From: Billgrantia aerodenitrificans
GTDB taxonomy: Bacteria > Pseudomonadota > Gammaproteobacteria > Pseudomonadales > Halomonadaceae
Length of the DNA stretch: 64,000 nt
Direction: 5' to 3'
Assembly: GCF_021404405.1 (NCBI RefSeq)
Contig: NZ_JABFTV010000006.1
Coordinates: 186,001-250,000 of the forward strand
A program made the position numbers and the translations under genes. Under the pieces are notes generated by a model. That model was not told the DNA's origin. It did not search any database and saw only the letters and a list, made by a program, of their open reading frames with translations. Below, one piece after another: positions 38,145 through 51,983 of the stretch (positions are counted from its first letter, which is position 1; every line of letters begins with the position of its first letter).

Positions 38145-38287
38145 GGCAGTCCCCTTCTCGCCGCTTAGGGCTTGCATCGGATCTTTCGTGGTCCGGCACC
38201 TTCAACATCGGGCACAAACGCTGCCGTTGCAAGTCTCTTCACTCAACGACTGCCATTCCTGTCCCGTCTCGAGCAGGCCGGGAGTCG

Positions 38288-38671
38288 TCAGTCCGTCGCC
38301 TCGATGTCGCTGAGCAACGGATGCTGACACTCTCTTGCATATTGATTGACCTGATGACTTTTGGTTTCCGCGATGTCGCGGGTAAATATGCCGCAGGTCG
38401 CCTTGCCTTGGGTATGCACCGTGAGCATCACCTGCACGGCGGTCTCGCTGTCCATGTGGAAGAAGCTCTGCAGCACCTCCACCACGAACTCCATGGGGGT
38501 GTAGTCGTCGTTGTGCAGCACCACCTTGTACATCGGCGGGCGCGCCACCTCGGGGTCGGCAGGCTGCACGGCGAGATCGCCGTCATCCTGTTCTTCGGGA
38601 CGCGGCGGTCGCGTCATGCCTGCCACGACACCGACCGACTCCCATGCGCTCGGGTCTTCAATCTCGAACAT
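38288..38671 (-). CDS. clpS: ClpAP adaptor protein ClpS
   Basis: A 127-residue adaptor that recognises N-terminal Leu, Phe, Trp and Tyr and delivers the substrate to ClpA. The N-degron pocket is visible: [16 protein letters not shown] supplies the Asn-Asp-Asp set and [13 protein letters not shown] the conserved histidine. The N-terminal tail of about 45 residues is longer and more acidic than in E. coli (106 aa). An in-frame ATG at 38617 ([12 protein letters not shown]) would shorten it, and neither start has a strong ribosome-binding site. Confidence 0.92.
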   Translation of the reverse strand: MFEIEDPSAWESVGVVAGMTRPPRPEEQDDGDLAVQPADPEVARPPMYKVVLHNDDYTPMEFVVEVLQSFFHMDSETAVQVMLTVHTQGKATCGIFTRDIAETKSHQVNQYARECQHPLLSDIEATD

Positions 38672-38756
38672 AAAAGCCACACACCATCTCGACAAGCCGG
38701 TCATCTGGCATCTCAGGTTAGACGAGAACAGACCGGCAGGGTTCAGGTTGATACGT

Positions 38757-38789
38757 AAAAGGCCCCCGTCCGCCAGGCGGACGGGGGCC
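38757..38789 (-). terminator. Rho-independent terminator of icd
   Basis: A very GC-rich stem, GGCCCCCGTCCGCC/GGCGGACGGGGGCC, is followed on the minus strand by TTTT. It lies about 20 bases after the icd stop. Confidence 0.9.
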
Positions 38790-38808
38790 CGGTGGGTCGA
38801 CGAGCCGC

Positions 38809-40065
<1,257 letters not shown>

Positions 40066-40102
40066 GAGAACTCCCCTGTCTGGTATGTTCAGTGGAGCGC
40101 GG

Positions 40103-40111
40103 AGTATAGCA
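40103..40111 (-). promoter_or_regulatory. Extended -10 promoter of icd
   Basis: The minus strand reads TGCTATACT, an extended -10 (TGn) plus TATACT. No good -35 is present, as is common with this promoter class. Initiation would be about 30 bases before the icd ATG. Confidence 0.65.
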
Positions 40112-40143
40112 TCGTCCACCCTGACCGGCCCATATGACCTAAG

Positions 40144-40175
40144 GACCCCCACCCGCCGGTGGGCGGATGGGGGTC
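40144..40175 (-). terminator. Hairpin terminator of the monomeric idh gene
   Basis: On the minus strand GACCCCCATCCGCC pairs with GGCGGGTGGGGGTC over 14 bp with one U-G wobble and a 4-base loop, followed by CTTAGG. The wobble would be a C-A mismatch on the plus strand, which supports the minus orientation. Confidence 0.65.
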
Positions 40176-40207
40176 GATGGTCAGCGCCTGAAGGTGCTAG
40201 CGCGACA

Positions 40208-42445
<2,238 letters not shown>

Positions 42446-42729
42446 GGTGGCTTTGATCTCTCTGGTCGCTGCGGTGGCAAATAACTGGAACGGTTGCGCG
42501 CACTCACGATGCCTGAAACGGGGTCCCTGGGTGCTCCACCTACGGTTCTCATCGGGCGGGGGATGCGCTTGGCATCGACCCGGTGGCGGAGTCACGGCAG
42601 GCCCGTAACGACGAGGGCGCTCCCGGCGAGCGTGCGCATTATATCAGCCCGTCCGCCTCGGCGTATGGTCAATAAGGCTGACGCGTTTCCCCCTCCCATC
42701 CCGTCCCGCTTGCCGGTAAGCTTTGCCCC

Positions 42730-43344
42730 ATGAGCGCCATCTATCTCCTGCACAAGCCCTACCGTATGCTCTCCCAGTTCACCGATCGTCGCGGTAAGGG
42801 GGAAGCACCGCGTGCGACACTGGCGGACATCATCAAGGTGCCGGGCGTCTACGCTGCAGGACGGCTGGACTATGATTCAGAAGGATTGCTGCTGCTGACT
42901 GACGATGGTGCGCTGATCCAGCGCATCAGCGACCCGAGCCACAAGCAGCCCAAGACCTATCGCGTGCAGGTGGAAGGCAGCCCCGACGAGTCGGCACTGG
43001 ACTCGCTGCGTCAAGGTGTCGCGCTCAGCGACGGCATGACCCGTCCGGCCAAGGTTCGACGATTGGCCCACAGCGGCCTGGCGGAGCGCACACCGCCGCT
43101 GGATCCGAAGCGGCATCCGTTGACGACCTGGCTGGAGCTGACCATCAGCGAAGGCCGCAACCGCCAGGTCAGGCGCATGACCGCCCATGTCGGCCACCCC
43201 ACCCTGCGCCTGGTGCGCGTGGCCATCGGCCCCTGGCGCCTGGACGGACTGGCACCGGGTGAGTGGCGCCGCGAGACCCTGCACGCCCCGCGCAACACGA
43301 CCCGAAGACCGCCGCACCGCAAAGGCAGAGGAGAACAACGATGA
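42730..43344 (+). CDS. rluE: 23S rRNA pseudouridine(2457) synthase RluE-like
   Basis: A 204-residue RsuA/RluE-type pseudouridine synthase without an S4 domain. The catalytic aspartate lies in AGRLDYDSEGLLLLTDDG. Other family motifs are HKPYRMLSQF, KTYRVQVEG and EGRNRQVRRMTAHVGHPTLRLVR. RluE is favoured over related enzymes by its size and by its position between icd and nudJ, as in E. coli. The C-terminal 25 residues are basic and variable. The stop overlaps the nudJ ATG (ATGA). Confidence 0.88.
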   Translation: MSAIYLLHKPYRMLSQFTDRRGKGEAPRATLADIIKVPGVYAAGRLDYDSEGLLLLTDDGALIQRISDPSHKQPKTYRVQVEGSPDESALDSLRQGVALSDGMTRPAKVRRLAHSGLAERTPPLDPKRHPLTTWLELTISEGRNRQVRRMTAHVGHPTLRLVRVAIGPWRLDGLAPGEWRRETLHAPRNTTRRPPHRKGRGEQR

Positions 43345-43793
43345 GCCGCTGGCAACCAAACGTCACCGTGGCTACCGTCGTGGAGCGCGCCGGTCGTTTT
43401 CTGATGGTGGAAGAGGCCCCCCGAGGCAGCAAGGTCACCCTGTTCAATCAGCCCGCCGGCCATCTGGAGCCCGGAGAGAGACTGAAAGAAGCCGCCCTGC
43501 GCGAACTGCGCGAGGAGACCGCCTGGCAGGTGGGCATCACCGACTATCTCGGTCTCTACGTCTACCAGACGCCGAACGGCGAAACCTTCCACAGTCACGG
43601 CTTTTTTGGCATGGCCCTGGCCCACCTGGGTAACCCGCTCGACCCCGCCATCGTCGCCGTGCACTGGCTGACCCTCGACGAGGTCGAGGAGCTCGAACGC
43701 CTGGGGCGCATGCGCAGCCCCCTGGTACTGCGCCGCATTCGCGATGCCCTGGCGGGGCAGTTCTACCCCATGGATGTCGTCCACGAACGCTGA
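43341..43793 (+). CDS. nudJ: Nudix hydrolase NudJ-like
   Basis: A 150-residue Nudix phosphohydrolase (E. coli NudJ 153) acting on nucleoside di- and triphosphates or hydroxymethylpyrimidine pyrophosphate. The Nudix box begins GHLEPGERLKEAALRELREE; the following residues are TAW, so alanine replaces the usual glycine near its end. The opening MSRWQPNVTVATVVERAGRFLMVEE is typical for NudJ. AGGAG precedes the ATG, which overlaps the rluE stop. In E. coli the next gene is mnmA; here an RND module on the opposite strand intervenes. Confidence 0.88.
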   Translation: MSRWQPNVTVATVVERAGRFLMVEEAPRGSKVTLFNQPAGHLEPGERLKEAALRELREETAWQVGITDYLGLYVYQTPNGETFHSHGFFGMALAHLGNPLDPAIVAVHWLTLDEVEELERLGRMRSPLVLRRIRDALAGQFYPMDVVHER

Positions 43794-43853
43794 GGAAACC
43801 TGGCACAAACGTCTGCACGAGCGAGTCGCTCACCGGTCCGTGCCACGGTTCCT
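43793..43853. terminator. Long imperfect inverted repeat between convergent nudJ and the RND pump gene
   Basis: AGGAAACCTGGCAC and GTGCCACGGTTCCT pair at 12 of 14 positions across a 33-base centre that itself holds GAGCGA/TCGCTC. Position between two convergent stops suggests a bidirectional terminator. Confidence 0.5.
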
Positions 43854-46800
43854 TATTCTCTGATCAGCAAACGATACAGCGCCGGGATCACCAGCAGCGT
43901 CAGCAGCGTCGAGGCCACCAGCCCTGAGATGATCGCCCAGGCCATCGGCGGCCACAGCGTCGATTGCGTCAGGGTCAGCGGCACCAGGCCGGCCACGGTG
44001 GTGGCGGTGGTGAGCAGCACCGGTCGCGTACGCCGGGCGACGGCCGCGATCACGGCCTCGCTCACCGACTCGCCCTGGCGCCGGTTGGCGTTCATCAGGT
44101 CGATCAGCACGATGGCGTTGTTGACCACGATGCCGACCAGCGCCACCACGCCGAGAATGGCGGTGAAGCCGAACGGCTGGCCGGTCAGCCACAGCCCCGG
44201 CACCACGCCGATGATCGCCAGCGGCAGCGTGGTCAGCACGATGAACAGCTGGCGGAAGGAGTTGAACTGGGCGAGCAGGAAGACCACCAGCAACAGGCCG
44301 CCGAACGGCAGCGTCTGGAACAGCGCGGTATTGGCATCGCCGGCGGACTCCGCTGCACCGCCGACGCTGTAGCTGACTCCGGGCGGTAGCTCGAGCGCCT
44401 CCAGGCGCGGCAGGATGTCGCCCAATATGCCATCGTAGGTCCAGCCATCCGCCACCTCCGCCAGTACCGACGTCATGCGCTGCAGGCCGCGATGCTGGAT
44501 CACCGCCGGGCGCCAGGCGGGCGTCAGGTTGGCGATCTCCCCCAGCGGCAGCGAACGCCCGTCGGCCGCGGTCAGACGCAGCCCCTCGAGCCCCTCGAGG
44601 GAGAAACGCTCACCCTCCGGCGCACGCACCAGCAGCGGGGCCGGGTCGCGTCCGGCACGCCAGGCGCTGACCTCGATGCCGCGACTGGCACCGGCCAGGG
44701 CCATGGCCACGTCGTGTCGCGAGAGGCCGTACTCGGCGGCGCGGGCATCGTCGGTCTCGACCCGCAGAGTGGCCAGCCCCTCACCCAGGCGATGCCGCGC
44801 ATCCCGGGCGCCCTCTGCCGCCCGCACCACACTGAGAATCGCACCGGCGGCGTCGGCCAGGGCGGCGCGGTCCTCAGCGAATACACGAATCTCCACCGGC
44901 GCTTCCAGCGGCGGTCCCTGCCCCAGCCGGCGTGCCACCACCTCGGCCTCGGGCAGCCACTCCGGCGCCACGGCTCGCACCCAGGTCATCAACGCGGGCA
45001 GGTCGTCGGCACTGTCGGCCTCCACCACCAGCCGCGCCAGGTGCGACTGGCGCGGCTGCTCGACCAGGTTGTAGTAGAAGCGCGGACCGCTGAAGCCGGC
45101 GAAACGGTGCACTGCCTGCACCGCCGGACGCGCGGCCAGCTCGGCGGCCAGCACCTCGGCCTGATAGGCGGTGTAGTCGAGGTGGGTGCCCTCGGGGAAA
45201 TTGAGGTCGACGATGAGCTGGTTGCGGTCGGTGTCTGGGAAGAAGTCGTGGTCGAGCAGCGGCAGCATGGCGATGGCAGCCACCAGCAGAACGCCCGCCC
45301 CTGCCAGCACCGCCAGCGGCCAGCGCACGGCGACCCGACCGACACGCTGGCCGATGGCCTGCAGCCGCTCACGGCGTGCCTCCAGCTGGGGCTTGAGGAT
45401 ACCGGCGGCGAACACCGGGGTGACGAACACGGCATAGACGTAGCTCACCGCCAGGGTCAGCATCACCATGATGGGTATGGCACGGGTGAAGTCGGCGGTG
45501 TTGCCGCCGGAAAGCAGCAGAGGCACGAAAGCGGCCAGGGTGGTGCCGGTCGCCGCCAGCAAGGGCGTGGCCAGCTCCCGCACCGAGCGGGTCACGGCCT
45601 GCATGGCCGAACGCCCCTGATCGCGGTGGTACTGGATGTTCTCGACCATCACGATGGCGTTGTCCACCAGCATGCCCAGCGCGATCACCATGCCGGCCAC
45701 GGCGATCTGGTGCAGCACACCGCCGCCCATGGCGTACAGGGCCAGGGCGGAGAAGGTCACCAGCGGCACAATCACCATCACCGCGAGCCCCAGCCGCAGC
45801 CCCATGACCAGGAACAGCAGCACGCCGAGAATGGCGACCCCCAGCAGCAGCGAGAAGCCCAGCTCCGCCAGGCGTCGCTCGACCCAGTGCGGCTGGTAGA
45901 AGGTCTCCTCGATGGCGAGCGGGGCGTAGGCGGGACGCAGCTCATCCACCAGCGCACGCAGCTGTTTGCCGAAGCGAACGGCGTTGCCCCGGTCGTTGGC
46001 GAGCACCACCCCCAGCGCCACCGCCGGGCGTCCGTCGTGCCACATGCGAGCGGTGGCGGGCTCCTGGGGTGCCAGGCTGACGTCGGTGAGTTCGCCGAGC
46101 GGTATCAGGTCGCCCTGTCGGGTACGAATCGGAGTGGCGGCAAGTTCCTCCAACGAACCGAACTCGGTGAGCGGGTCGAGCACCAGGGAGCGCCCCGCCA
46201 TCTCCAGCGTGCCACCGGGAGAGGTCAGGTTGCGTAGGGCGAGCTGATCGCCGAGCGCCCGGGCGTCGAGCCCGGTCATCTCGGCCAGCGTATCGTCCCA
46301 GCCCACCACCACCTGCTGGCCCGGGTCGGCGAGCAGGTCGATGCGAGAAACCTCTTTGAGCCGGAACAGGTCGCGGCGCAGGCGCTTGGCCGCCTCGCGC
46401 AGCTCTAGTAGATCGTTCGAGCCGGTCACCGCCAGCACGATGCCGTGAGTATCGGAATCGCGGTCGCTGATCTCCGCCTCGCCCACGCCGTCGGGGAACT
46501 GCCGCATGGCCCGGTTCACGGCGATACGCACCTGCTCCCAGGCGGCATCGGTGTCGTAAACGTGCTCGTGCATCTCGATGGTGACGTGGGCCACGCCGAG
46601 ACGCGCGGTACCGATGATGTCGTTGACCTCCTCGACCTGGGCCAGCTCCTCTTCGAGAGGGTTGAGCACCAGCCGCTCCACCTGTTCCGGCTCCGCGCCG
46701 GGATAGGGCACCAGCACCTGGCCGAAGCGATAGGGAAAGAAGGGGTCCTCCTGACGGTCCATCGCCACCCAGGCTGCCAGGCCCAGTAGCGCTAACAGCA

Positions 46801-46855
46801 GCGTGACGGTCAGGATCAAGCGTTTGTAGCGCAGCGAGGCGAGCATCCAGCTCAT
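43853..46855 (-). CDS. RND-family efflux transporter, inner-membrane pump
   Basis: A 1000-residue RND permease with the usual 2 x 6 helix duplication: TM1 near residues 11-31, a large periplasmic loop, five helices around 330-470, and the same again in the second half. The proton-relay helix reads GMLVDNAIVMVENIQYH, with one Asp and an Asn in place of the Asp-Asp pair of AcrB. The second half has GIVVNNAIVLIDLMN. The start at 46855 overlaps the stop of the membrane-fusion gene (ATGA). Substrate unknown; no outer-membrane channel gene is adjacent. Confidence 0.92.
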   Translation of the reverse strand: MSWMLASLRYKRLILTVTLLLALLGLAAWVAMDRQEDPFFPYRFGQVLVPYPGAEPEQVERLVLNPLEEELAQVEEVNDIIGTARLGVAHVTIEMHEHVYDTDAAWEQVRIAVNRAMRQFPDGVGEAEISDRDSDTHGIVLAVTGSNDLLELREAAKRLRRDLFRLKEVSRIDLLADPGQQVVVGWDDTLAEMTGLDARALGDQLALRNLTSPGGTLEMAGRSLVLDPLTEFGSLEELAATPIRTRQGDLIPLGELTDVSLAPQEPATARMWHDGRPAVALGVVLANDRGNAVRFGKQLRALVDELRPAYAPLAIEETFYQPHWVERRLAELGFSLLLGVAILGVLLFLVMGLRLGLAVMVIVPLVTFSALALYAMGGGVLHQIAVAGMVIALGMLVDNAIVMVENIQYHRDQGRSAMQAVTRSVRELATPLLAATGTTLAAFVPLLLSGGNTADFTRAIPIMVMLTLAVSYVYAVFVTPVFAAGILKPQLEARRERLQAIGQRVGRVAVRWPLAVLAGAGVLLVAAIAMLPLLDHDFFPDTDRNQLIVDLNFPEGTHLDYTAYQAEVLAAELAARPAVQAVHRFAGFSGPRFYYNLVEQPRQSHLARLVVEADSADDLPALMTWVRAVAPEWLPEAEVVARRLGQGPPLEAPVEIRVFAEDRAALADAAGAILSVVRAAEGARDARHRLGEGLATLRVETDDARAAEYGLSRHDVAMALAGASRGIEVSAWRAGRDPAPLLVRAPEGERFSLEGLEGLRLTAADGRSLPLGEIANLTPAWRPAVIQHRGLQRMTSVLAEVADGWTYDGILGDILPRLEALELPPGVSYSVGGAAESAGDANTALFQTLPFGGLLLVVFLLAQFNSFRQLFIVLTTLPLAIIGVVPGLWLTGQPFGFTAILGVVALVGIVVNNAIVLIDLMNANRRQGESVSEAVIAAVARRTRPVLLTTATTVAGLVPLTLTQSTLWPPMAWAIISGLVASTLLTLLVIPALYRLLIRE

Positions 46856-47928
46856 GGCAACACCCTCACCCGCATGCCCTCTTCCAGGCGCCCTTGCCCC
46901 GCCGTCACCACCCGGTCTCCCGGCGCCAACCCCTCGCCGTTTACCGACACCCAACCGCCGGCCAGACGCCCCGGCGTTACGGAAGCGCGTCGAATCGTGT
47001 CGTCGTCGTTCAACGCCAGCACGTAAGGCGCGCTGCCGGCGGGATCGACCACCGCCGCCAGCGGCACCCGCGTAGCCGCACGGGCGGCGATCTCGAGCTG
47101 GACCCGCACCGGCTCGCCCAGCGCCGGGGCATTCTGGACGGGAATCGCAACGATGACCGGCGCCATGCTCTCTCCCGCCCTCCCGACATGGACGACCTCC
47201 CCGGCGATACGCTGGGCGCCGAACGTCGGTACGACGCTTGCCATCTGTCCGGGTTCGAGACGAGTGGCAAGGTTCGCCGGCACGCGGATCTCAACCTCAC
47301 GCTCGGCTATCCCGGCCAGACGCATGATCGGCTGGCCAGCCGTAACGAAGTCACCGGGCTCGGCGTCAAGGTCGGTCACCTCGGCGGCGAAAGGTGCGCG
47401 CAGCGTCAGCTCCTCGAGCTGCGCCTGGGCCTCGTCGCGCTGTGCCAGCGCCTGCTCGCGGGCCTGGGCCAGGGCCTCGTGCTCCGAGCGCAGCCGGTCC
47501 AGCTCCTCCTCGGCGCTGAGGTTGCGCTCACGCAGGGTGCGGGCACGCTCCACGTCACGCCCCAGCCGGTTCAGGCTGGCGTCCAGCTCACGCACCCGCG
47601 CCTCGGCCGCGGCGAACGCCGGTGCCATGGCCGGGTTGTGCAGCGTGGCCAGCGGCTCCCCCTGCTCGACCCGCTGCCCCCGTACCACGTGGCGCTCGCG
47701 CAGCACACCGCCATGCAGAAAGGCCGGGGCCGCACGTTCGCTGGCTCGCACCACGCCGGGAAAGCGATACCTCACCTCGTCCGGCACCAACTGCACCGCT
47801 TCACTGCGCACGCTGGGCAGCGGCGCCTCGACACGCTCGACCTGCGCCGGTGCCGCGTCGCAGCCCGCCAGCAGAGCTGCCGTTAGCATCAGCGAAGCCG
47901 CAAGGCTTGCACGCATCACCCTCCCCAT
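46852..47928 (-). CDS. RND efflux periplasmic adaptor (membrane fusion) lipoprotein
   Basis: A 358-residue HlyD/AcrA-type adaptor with a lipoprotein signal ending in the lipobox LLAGC, so it is anchored by an N-terminal lipid. The barrel and lipoyl half-motifs RGQRVEQGEPLATLHNP and LRAPFAAEVTDLDAEPGDFVTAGQP flank a coiled coil of about 70 residues (ASLNRLGRDVERARTL...). I chose the ATG at 47928, preceded by GAGGGAAGAG, over the ATG at 47943. It is the first gene of the adaptor-pump pair and overlaps the pump gene. A TetR-type operator lies 75 bases upstream. Confidence 0.9.
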   Translation of the reverse strand: MGRVMRASLAASLMLTAALLAGCDAAPAQVERVEAPLPSVRSEAVQLVPDEVRYRFPGVVRASERAAPAFLHGGVLRERHVVRGQRVEQGEPLATLHNPAMAPAFAAAEARVRELDASLNRLGRDVERARTLRERNLSAEEELDRLRSEHEALAQAREQALAQRDEAQAQLEELTLRAPFAAEVTDLDAEPGDFVTAGQPIMRLAGIAEREVEIRVPANLATRLEPGQMASVVPTFGAQRIAGEVVHVGRAGESMAPVIVAIPVQNAPALGEPVRVQLEIAARAATRVPLAAVVDPAGSAPYVLALNDDDTIRRASVTPGRLAGGWVSVNGEGLAPGDRVVTAGQGRLEEGMRVRVLP

Positions 47929-48002
47929 CGCTCTTCCCTCCATCGAACGGTATTGCCTTCAAACCGGGTTGCCATCGAACCGTGTTGATTGGCCCACCCA
48001 TG

Positions 48003-48022
48003 AACTGGCCGACCGGTCAGTT
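48003..48022. promoter_or_regulatory. TetR-family operator upstream of the efflux adaptor gene
   Basis: AACTGGCCGACCGGTCAGTT is a near-perfect palindrome. It matches the site at 48664-48683 at 18 of 20 positions. It lies between the tetR stop and the adaptor start, where a promoter for the pump pair is expected. Confidence 0.75.
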
Positions 48023-48040
48023 ATTTGCGTAAAAAAACAC

Positions 48041-48646
48041 TCACTCTCGCGGCGTTACGCCTTCCATGAATATCTTCAGGAAATCTTCCAGGAACGCCTC
48101 GTCGGAGCCCATGCCCGGCCAGTGCTGATGATGGCACTTGGCCTCGAACCACTGGGTACAGGTCATCACGAAGACGGCGATGACATGCGTGGGGTTGATG
48201 TCGGCCCGCAGCAGGCCGCGCAGTTGGGTCTGCCGCACCCACTCGGCCCCTGCCCCGACGAGTTGGTTGTCCAGCTCACCGCAATGGCTATCCCCCTCCA
48301 GGTGGGTCCAGGCGAATAGCCTCACCACGCCGGGGTTGTCGCGCAGAAAATGGAAATAGGCTTCCACCGAGCGGCGCAGCAGCGCGGCATCCGGCTCGCC
48401 GGCTTCCTCCAGCATGGCCATCTGGGCGGTGAAGTAGCGCTCGAAGGCGCGGTTCTTGACCGCCTCCCACAGCTGCTCCTTGCTGCCGAAGTGGTGGTGG
48501 ATCAAGCTCTTGGTCACCTCGGCCGCACGTGCCAGCTCACTGAGCTTGACGGCGGAAAAGCCCTTCTCGACGAACAGCGCTTCCGCCGCCTCGAGGATGC
48601 GGGCGCGGGTCAGTTCGGGATCGCGGGTCTGGGTTTTTCGATTCAT
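48041..48646 (-). CDS. TetR/AcrR family transcriptional regulator of the RND module
   Basis: A 201-residue regulator. The N-terminal helix-turn-helix covers about residues 13-60: RARILEAAEALFVEKGFSAVKLSELARAAEVTKSLIHHHFGSKEQLW. The C-terminal ligand domain includes DNPGVVRLFAWTHLEGDSH. It precedes the adaptor and pump genes on the same strand. Two matching palindromes, one 18 bases before its own ATG and one before the adaptor gene, indicate that it represses itself and the pump. The inducing ligand is unknown. Confidence 0.9.
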   Translation of the reverse strand: MNRKTQTRDPELTRARILEAAEALFVEKGFSAVKLSELARAAEVTKSLIHHHFGSKEQLWEAVKNRAFERYFTAQMAMLEEAGEPDAALLRRSVEAYFHFLRDNPGVVRLFAWTHLEGDSHCGELDNQLVGAGAEWVRQTQLRGLLRADINPTHVIAVFVMTCTQWFEAKCHHQHWPGMGSDEAFLEDFLKIFMEGVTPRE

Positions 48647-48663
48647 GTGCCGAAGATAGCGCT

Positions 48664-48683
48664 AACTGGCCGGCCGGTCAATT
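48664..48683. promoter_or_regulatory. TetR-family operator upstream of the regulator gene
   Basis: AACTGGCCGGCCGGTCAATT, a palindrome with the same half-site (AACTGrCCGr) as the site at 48003-48022. It lies 18 bases before the regulator ATG, in the divergent gap shared with mnmA. Confidence 0.75.
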
Positions 48684-48752
48684 AGCTGGAAATGCACCGA
48701 CACGTAAAAGCGTCATCCGTGCGCCAGGATGAAGACACTACAATATGTAGGG

Positions 48753-48758
48753 TATAAT
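48753..48758 (+). promoter_or_regulatory. Candidate promoter of mnmA-hflD-purB
   Basis: A perfect -10 TATAAT lies 39 bases before the mnmA ATG. Only a partial -35 (AAGACA) is found, 15 bases upstream. Confidence 0.55.
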
Positions 48759-48796
48759 CCCCGCCCATTTGCGACCCACTCAACCCGAGAGCGCCC

Positions 48797-49905
48797 ATGA
48801 CCGCCACCTCAGGCAAGGTGATCGTCGGCATGTCCGGCGGCGTCGACTCCTCCGTTTCCGCCCTGCTGCTGCTGGAGCAGGGTTATCAGGTCGAAGGCCT
48901 GTTTATGAAGAACTGGGACGAGGACGACGGCACCGAGTACTGTACCGCCAAGGCCGACCTGGCGGACGCCCAGGCCGTGTGCGAAAAGCTCGGCATCAAG
49001 CTGCATACGGCCAACTTTGCCGCCGAGTACTGGGACAACGTCTTCGAGCACTTCCTGGCCGAATACAAGGCCGGACGCACGCCGAACCCGGACATCCTGT
49101 GCAACCGCGAGATCAAGTTCAAGGTGTTCCTCGAGTACGCCGAGATGCTCGGCGCCGAGAAGATCGCCACCGGCCACTATGTTCGTGGCGGTGTGCGCCG
49201 CGGTCGGCCGCGGCTGCTCAAGGGCATCGACCCCAACAAGGACCAAAGCTACTTCCTGCACGCCGTGCCGGAGGCCGCCATCGCCCGCACGCTGTTCCCG
49301 GTGGGCGAACTGGAGAAGCCCGAGGTACGCGCCATTGCCGAGCGCCACGGCCTGGCCACCGCACGCAAGAAGGATTCCACCGGTATCTGCTTCATCGGCG
49401 AGCGGCGTTTCCGCGACTTCCTGCAGCAGTACCTGCCGGCCCAGCCGGGCGTGATCGAGACGCCCGAGGGCGAAGTCATCGGCGAGCACATGGGGCTGAT
49501 GTACTACACCCTGGGCCAGCGCCAGGGGCTCGGCATCGGCGGGCTGGCCAACCACCCCGAGGCGCCCTGGTACGTGGCAGGCAAGGATCTCGAACGCAAC
49601 GTGCTGGTCGCGGTGCAGGGCAAGCACCATCCGCTGCTGTATACCGATTCGCTGGCCACCGAGGCGATGGACTGGGTAGCCGGCGAGCCCCCCGCCGCCG
49701 AGGGCCGCCTTACCGCCAAGACCCGCTACCGCCAGAGCGACGTGCCGTGCCACATGCGCACGCTCCCGGATGGCGGCGTCGAGGTGCGCTTCATCGATCC
49801 CCAGCGTGCCGTCACGCCCGGTCAGTCGCTGGTGCTCTACGACGGCGAGATCTGTCTGGGCGGCGGCGTGATTCGCGACATCTGGAATGCCGAGGAGACC
49901 GGCGC

Positions 49906-49909
<4 letters not shown>
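48797..49909 (+). CDS. mnmA: tRNA-specific 2-thiouridylase MnmA
   Basis: A 370-residue enzyme (E. coli 368) that thiolates U34 in Glu, Gln and Lys tRNAs. The ATP-pyrophosphatase P-loop is [14 protein letters not shown]. The two catalytic cysteines are C102 ([12 protein letters not shown]) and C198 ([14 protein letters not shown]). The C-terminal barrel ends [18 protein letters not shown]. It leads the mnmA-hflD-purB group; its TGA overlaps the hflD ATG (ATGA). It would modify the tRNA-Glu (TTC) encoded at 3.9-4.4 kb. Confidence 0.97.
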
Positions 49910-51955
<2,046 letters not shown>

Positions 51956-51983
51956 GCCGGCCGGCAACGCACCAGGAGGCGCC

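Noticed and set aside
44492-46237. 581-codon plus-strand frame opposite the RND pump
   Set aside because: Antisense shadow of a complete RND permease.
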